Part shown: in pieces, positions 57,996 through 64,000 of the stretch
Numbering within the stretch: the first letter of the stretch is position 1
How the letters are laid out: each line of letters starts with the position of its first letter
Assembly: GCA_037974665.1 (NCBI GenBank)
Contig: CM075768.1
Span: 3,312,501-3,376,500, forward strand
Direction: 5' to 3'
DNA: 64,000 nucleotides
From: Ehretia macrophylla
Lineage: Eukaryota; Streptophyta; Magnoliopsida; Boraginales; Ehretiaceae
Position numbers and translations under genes: made by a program
Notes under the pieces: generated by a model
The model's database searches: none
Told to the model about the DNA's origin: nothing
Seen by the model: only the letters and a program-made list of their open reading frames with translations

Positions 57996-58272
57996 TAATG
58001 TTTAGTTGTTAGCCAGGATATTCTCGGAATGTGGGTAATGATCTTAGCATGAAAGTATGTATGAAGTGAAAGAAAAGTGAAATATGTATTAATATGATTA
58101 AGTGATTAGATGATTATGTGATTTATTGACTATGTGATTATGTGATCAATTTGTTTATGTGATTGATACTTAAGTGATTTATGTGCTTTATGTGAGTTTA
58201 TTGCTTATGTGCTAATAATTGTCTATAGCCTGTCTATGTGCAGTAACCTGTGCTAACTCTTTGATTAGAAGA
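57996..58272 (+). other. Leader of element H with short TTATGTGATT array
   Basis: TTCTCGGAATGTGGGTAATG (58021-58040) matches the post-primer motif of D and B. From about 58085 to 58215, TATGTGATT-like phrases recur about eight times. The gag start is expected near 58273. Confidence 0.65.
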
Positions 58273-61200
58273 ATGGATGGTAGACCAAGAACCAGAGGTA
58301 GGCCTGAGGTAGTTGACGAGGCACCGGATAATGTGGCACCAGGCCGAGATAGAGGTGATGACTGTTTTGGTGCAGCCATGGATACGATTGCAAAGATTAT
58401 GGCAGGGTAGTCACAGATACTAGCAGGGCAGGCTGCCCAAGCACAGACATTGCAGACTCAGTTGTTGAACGTTCAGGGTGGTTACCACGGGCGTGGTATG
58501 CTGAAGGAATTCTTGGGGTATTATCCGCCGAGATTTCAGGGGAGCCAGATGATAGGAAGGCAGAAGCCTGGATTAATAAAATATAGAAGATATTCGATCC
58601 TCTAGACTATACTGATGAGAGGAAAGTCACTTATGCTGTTTACTTGTTTGATGATGACGTAGAGGAATGGTGGCGCACAGTGAGAGTCGGTTGGGAGGCA
58701 AGAGGTACTCCGTATGTCTGGGATACCTTTTTGAGAGCCTTTCGGGCGAAGTATGTCCCGAGGATTGCACATGAGCGGAAAGAGGCAGAGTTTCTGTCTT
58801 TGATTCAGGGGAATGCTACGGTGGCTCAGTATAAGGCCACTTTCACTAGACTATCCCGATATGCACCAGAGTTTGTAGCAGATGAGGAGCGCAAGACCTT
58901 GAGGTTTATGTTGGATTTGAGGTTAGAGATTCAGGATGCGATGGCCCTGAATCAGTATGATATATTCTCTGAGGCTTTTGATGCGGCATCCAGACTGGAA
59001 AAGAGGAAATGGGTACAGATTGGACCTAGTCAGCCTAGCAAGAGGCCATTTCAGCTGCAGGGCCAGCAGGGTACGTATAGACCTTCAGTACAACAGGGTG
59101 GTTATAGGCCTTCGGTGCAGCAGGGTTCTTTCAGACCGCATGGTCAGTAGGGTTACTATCAGCCTCAGTTTTAGTAGGGGTCTTATCAGGCTCAGTCACA
59201 GTACAGGCCGACCCAGTCTCAAGGTCAATATAGGCCCAATGTTGTGAGACCTCAGCAGCAGGCTGGTACAGCTGCTTGATCGGCTCCTGGTTCTTCTAGG
59301 GGCAGTGGCAGTGCTTCGTCACCGCAGTGTACTTACTGCTAGCGTTAGGGCCATGTGGAGGTCGACTACAGGGCAAAGCCATGAACGTGTTTGGGTTGCG
59401 GCAGCAATCAGCATAGGGTAAAGGATTGCCCTAGATATCAGAGGACTGAAGGTCGGGCAGCGACCTAGGGTTATCAGGGCCGACCTACTGGTGGTGTACA
59501 TCAGTAGTAGAGGGTTCAAGCTCGGGCCTACGCAGTTGATTTGGAGGAGGCACTTGAGGATACAACAGTTGTAGAAGGTAATTTCCTTATACTCAATCAA
59601 CTTGTTAAAATGTTGATTGATTCTGGTGCTACGCTTTCTTTCATTACGCCTACTTGTGTGCAACGTGTTAACATGCAACCTGAAAGATTGCTTTATGTGG
59701 TTGAGATTAGTACTTCTTTAACTGATAAGTATGTGACTGGCTTAGTTCGTAAAGACTGTAAAATACATGTTAAGGGTCAGGATTTTCCATCGGACATTAT
59801 TTTATTTCCTATCCGGGGGTATAATATTATCTTGGATATGGACTGGCTTTATAAGTATGATGCTCAGCTAAACTGTAGAACAAAGGTAGTACGGTTTCGT
59901 TTGCCAGATCAACCAACGGTTGAGGTAGCGGGGAATCGGGATGCTAAGACGAGTTTTATTATCTCATCAACTAAAGTTGTTAAGCTGGTGAGTAAGGAGT
60001 GTTCGGGTTATCTAGCTTATTTGATCAACAAGCCATCTGATAAGCTAAAGTTGAAAGAAGTTCCTATTATTCGGGAATATCCCAATGTATTTCCCGAGGT
60101 GTTGCCAGGGTTACTGCCAGATAGAGATGTAGAGTTTGTGATCAATCTTATTCCCGGTACTCAACCTATTTCTAAATCAGCGTACTGGATGGCACTAGTT
60201 GAGTTGAAATAGCTGAAAACACAGTTGCAGGAGTTATTAGAGATGGGTTTCATTTAGCAGAGTTCTTCACCATGGGGAGCACCTATTTTATTTGTGAAGA
60301 AGAAGGATGGTACCTTGAGATTGTGTATCGACTATCGTGGTTTGAATCAGGTAACCATCAAGAACAAGTATCCTTTGCCACTGATTGATGAGTTGTTTGA
60401 TCAACTTCAGGGAGCCAAAGTCTACTCTAAGTTTGACTTGAGGCAGGAGTATTATCAGCTTCGGATTTGTACGGAGGATGTTCCGAAGTCTACTTTCAGG
60501 ACTTGGTACGGGCATTATGAGTTTGTTGTTATGCCTTTTGGACTGACTAATGCACCGGCAGCATTTATGGACCTTATGCATCGGGTTTTTCAGCCTTACT
60601 TGGATCAGTTCGTAGTAATCCTTATTGATGATATCTTGGTTCATTCTAAGTCTGAATCGGAGCACGAGCAACATTTACGGCTTGTCTTACAGAAACTGCA
60701 GGAGAATCAGTTGTTTGCAAAGTTCAGCAAATACGAATTTTGGCTGCAACGTATATTTTTTCTTGGTCATGTGATCACACAGAGCGGTATTTCTGTAGAT
60801 CCCACTAAGATTGAAGTGATGATGTCTTGGAAACGACCAGAGAATGTTTCGGAGGTTCGTAGCTTTCTTGGCTTGGCGGGTTATTACCGTAGGTTTGTCA
60901 AGGACTTTTCTAAGATTGCAGGGCCACTTTCTAAGTTAACTTAGAAACAGACCAGCTTTGTTTGGGATGAGAAATATGAGAGTGGGTTTCAAGAGTTGAA
61001 AAAGAGATTGACTACCGCTCCAGTACTTGCTCTACCAGAGGGGACCGATAATATGGTTATCTACAGTGATGCATCCAAGGATGGCTTGGGTTGTGTATTT
61101 ATGCAGAATGGTTGGGTTATTGCTTATGCTTCTAGAAAGTTGAAACTATATGAGGTGAAGTATCTGACTAATGATCTTGAGTTAGCAGCCGTTGTATTCG

Positions 61201-62985
61201 CACTGAAAAAATGGCGTCACTATCTGTGGGGTAGTAAGTTCGAGATTTTTACCGATCATAAGAGTCTGAAGTATTTATTCTCACAGAAGGAGTTGAATAT
61301 GCGTCAACGAAGGTGGATGGAACTTCTCGGAGATTATAATTGTTATATCAGTTATCTGCCTGGGAAGGAAAATGTTGTGGCAGACGCTCTTAGCCGTAAG
61401 GCGATTATTTCTTGTTTGGTTGTCAAGAAGTGGGAGGTCCTTGAGAAATTCACTTATTGGAGACCGGAGTTGACTCAGGTTGGGGTGATGTGTTCACATC
61501 TCCGTATTCAACCTTTATTGCTGTCTCAGATCAGAGAAGCTCAGTAGCTTGATCTAAAACTTTAGAAGATCAGGGATCAGATCACGGATGATCAGTCTGA
61601 CTTCAATTTACATGAAGATGGTATTCTTCGGTTTCAAAACAGGGCTTGTGTTCCCGATGAACCGGGTTTGAGGCGAGGTATTCTGGATGAGGCTCATAAT
61701 TCTAAGTATACCATTTATCCCGGTGGAAACAAGATGTATCGGGATTTGAAGCAACATTATTGGTGGAATAACAAGAAAAGGGAAGTTGCTCAGTTTGTAT
61801 CTAGATGTTTGACTTGTCAGCGAGTGAAGACCGAACATCAGCGACCTGCAGGGTTACTTCAGCCGCTGGTAATACCAAAGTGGAAATGGGAGCATATTAC
61901 GATGGACTTCGTCTCTAGTTTGCCTAGAACACCGAGAGGTAACGACGCAGTTTGGGTTGTTGTTGATCGTTTGACGAAGACAACTCATTTTATTTCGATG
62001 AGGTTGGGAGATGAGGTTGCAAAGTTGGCAGATCTTTATGTGGATCAGATTGTTAAACTTCACGAGATTCCATCTAGTATTGTCTCAGATCGAGACCCTC
62101 GGTTTACTTCTCGTTTGTGGGAGAAACTTCAGGAAACTTTAGGTACTCAGTTAAACTTCAGCACAACGTATCATCCTCAGACCGACGGTCAGTCTGAGAG
62201 GACTATTCAGATTCTGGAAGATATGCTTAGGGCTTGTGTTCTGGACTTCGGGAAGAACTGGGAGAAACATCTACCACTTGCCGAGTTTGCCTATAACAAT
62301 AACTATCAAGCTACTATTGGGATGGCACCTTTTGCAGCTCTCTACAGCCATAAGTGTCGTTCACCTTTGTATTTGGATGAAGTAGGGGAGATGAAGACTA
62401 CTGATCTGACTATTATGCCAAAGCTTCTAGAGAAGATTGAGAAAGTTAAGTTGATCAGGCAGAGAATGCTTACAACGCAGAGCAGATACAAGAGTTATGC
62501 TGATAAGCGTCGTCGGGATTTGGAGTTTGCAGTCGGGGATCGGATTTTCTTGAAATTATCTCCTCAAAAGGGGTTTGCTCGTTATGGTAAAGGTGGTAAG
62601 CTGAGTCCGAGGTTTGTAGGACCGTTTGAGATTATCGGCAGGGTTGGTAAGTTAGCATATCGGTTGGCTTTGCTGGAGAACTTCTCTAATGTCCACGATG
62701 TCTTTCACGTGTCTAATTTGCGGAAATATAATCCGGATCTTTCTCATATTCTAGAGTCAAAGCCGTTACAGCTTCGTTAGAATCTGACTTATGATGAGAG
62801 GCCGATTAGCATTCTTGATCAGATGGAACGGGAATTGAGATCGAAGAAGATTCCGATGCTCAAAGTATTGTGGAAGCATCACGGGATTGAGGAGGCTACT
62901 TGGGAAATGCGAGATCTGATGCAGCAGCAGTACCAGATATTTTTCGTTCAGCAAGTAAGAATTTCGAGGATCAAATATCTTTAAA
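58273..62985 (+). pseudogene. Broken gag-pol region of element H
   Basis: The domains are in the normal order. Capsid-type gag about 58640-59150 (VEEWWRTVRVGW, LSRYAPEF). A zinc-knuckle-type region lies about 59330-59430. Aspartic protease about 59600-59660 (MLIDSGATLSFI). Reverse transcriptase about 60290-60944 ([13 protein letters not shown]). RNase H about 61000-61450 ([24 protein letters not shown]). Integrase about 61660-62780 ([41 protein letters not shown]). A chromodomain-like end (VLWKHHGIEEATWE) lies near 62865-62915. The sequence is broken in about ten places and cannot make a polyprotein. The similarity to B is strong enough to assign every domain. Confidence 0.9.
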
Positions 62986-62995
62986 GGGGAGATAA
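62981..62995 (+). other. Polypurine tract of element H
   Basis: TTAAAGGGGAGATAA lies immediately before the 3' LTR start TGTGAGACCCC. Confidence 0.88.
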
Positions 62996-64000
62996 TGTGA
63001 GACCCCATATTTTGTCTTTACCTTGATTTGCGTGTTTTGCCTCGATTTGCATGATTTGACCTGTTTATGTGTTACATGAATTAGAATGTGCTAAATATGA
63101 GATTTATACTCCTAATACATACTATGTGTGCATTAATGAAATTTTCTTCAAAATCGGCATCAGAAATTTTATCGCCGATTTTAGTGAATAATGTTTTGAA
63201 CACATGTCCACTAAAATTTTTACAGGGGTGTTTTAAACGTTTTAAAACCTTGTCCTTGGATATTAATAGACCCGTGTTTGATTAAAATGGACTTGGAATC
63301 AGTTTTGAAATTTTAAAGGTTTTTACACTTTCTTTTGCGAAAAATGAGTTTTAAGCCGACTAAGGTGAAAATGTTTGAATGTAAAACTTCTTGTCACCTA
63401 AAAATAAGTCACTTAAAATAGTCTAAGTATTGCATACTAGTTTTGACCAAGAAATAGTCTAAAACAATTAAAAGACTAAAAGATGACAACTTTGACTTAG
63501 TTAAATTTGTTGACTTTGCATTATATATTTAATACACATGCTTAGTACATCAAAAATAGCTCAAAACTCCTTCATTTCTCACTTACATTGCTGTGAGCTT
63601 CCTTGAGCAAAAGAGAAATTTTCTTCAACATTTTTCAAAGCAAAATTTCAATGAAAAACCTAGTTTTGGTCCTTGGTTTTGCGAATTGAGTTGGATTCCG
63701 CTTGTTGGAAATGCATTGCATGCATATCTAGGCTTATTTTGAATCAAAGGTGAGAAAAATTCTAGATCTCAAAATGTCATTTTTATGTTTTTGCATATAA
63801 TTGAATTTTGAACCGTTAGAATGTTGAATTGATGTTATATTATTGCTCAGTGCATACTAAGGATCGTTTATATGTGTTTATATAAGATTTGAACCGTTGT
63901 AGCATGAATTTTATTTTTAGGGTATTAAAAGTTGAGTTGTTGGCTATTTGTTGAATATCTGGAGTTGTGGTGGTTGGAATCGATTGCTATTAGCTTATAA
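62996..64000 (+). repeat. 3' LTR of element H, first kilobase
   Basis: It begins TGTGAGACCCCATATTTTG and is collinear with 55501-56510. The window ends inside it. Confidence 0.92.

Larger units (their letters stand above)
55501..64000 (+). mobile_element. Element H: old Ty3/Gypsy chromovirus, cut by the window end
   Basis: 5' LTR, initiator-Met primer site, leader, gag-pol region, polypurine tract and the first kilobase of the 3' LTR follow in order. The gag, protease, reverse transcriptase, RNase H and integrase blocks resemble those of element B, and the LTR belongs to the D/E1 family. It is broken, with about ten breaks across gag-pol. The first 320 bases of the two LTRs differ by about 7% by eye, mostly transitions, which suggests an age of a few million years. 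H probably represents the autonomous lineage that D derives from. Confidence 0.9.

Overview
The window is plant nuclear DNA, almost certainly from a eudicot. It is AT-rich and consists almost entirely of nested transposable elements. I see no convincing host gene, rRNA, tRNA or CRISPR array. The evidence for a plant is: Ty3/Gypsy chromovirus (Tekay/Del-like) polyproteins with a C-terminal chromodomain-like segment; initiator-methionine tRNA primer sites; an Athila-type element with an Asp-tRNA primer site; a Tat/Retand-type relic; a CACTA DNA transposon end (CACTACAAGAAA) with a Transposase_24-like gene; and a foldback MITE.

Layout, left to right. 1-3737: 3' part of chromovirus A (+), pol tail and 3' LTR. 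3738-4264: gag start and leader of a second copy of element B (-), fused head-on to A. 4265-14293: complete young chromovirus B (-), one long gag-pol frame between two 2.49-kb LTRs. 14294-15170: unassigned sequence and an LTR-like fragment. 15171-21543: element D (-), non-coding interior, left LTR truncated. 21748-41513: CACTA remnant split by element C (23375-40906, +). C has 3.6-kb LTRs but only a 1.07-kb non-coding interior. The right LTR of C holds solo LTR J (31099-40344), which holds solo LTR K (32430-37405), which holds a 486-bp MITE (36629-37114). 41514-44184: unassigned AT-rich DNA. 44185-46754: solo LTR E1. 46755-49988: old Tat/Retand relic F. 49989-55340: Athila-like non-autonomous element G. 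55501-64000: chromovirus H (+), old and broken, running off the window inside its 3' LTR.

Nested insertions C, J, K and E1 are bounded by exact 5-bp target duplications (CCATG, CCGTG, CTAAT, TATAA), so their borders and order are secure. Relative order in the deepest nest is CACTA, then C, then J, then K, then the MITE. Rough hand comparison of LTR pairs gives about 1% difference for B and about 5-8% for C, D and H.

The most unusual observation is shared by the chromovirus-type LTRs (A, B, C, D, E1, H, weaker in J and K). Each has a TATA-like region, a G|GTGAG donor-like site, 1.1-1.5 kb containing recurrent blocks, a CCTCACTGGGC-like box, and a pyrimidine-rich CAG|G acceptor-like site followed by a short frame ending in a stop. 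The short frame is acidic in A and B and has a conserved motif in D, E1 and H. Where D and E1 encode the same residues, they differ mostly at synonymous third positions. This could be an LTR-borne leader intron plus conserved small frame; it is inference and needs RNA evidence.
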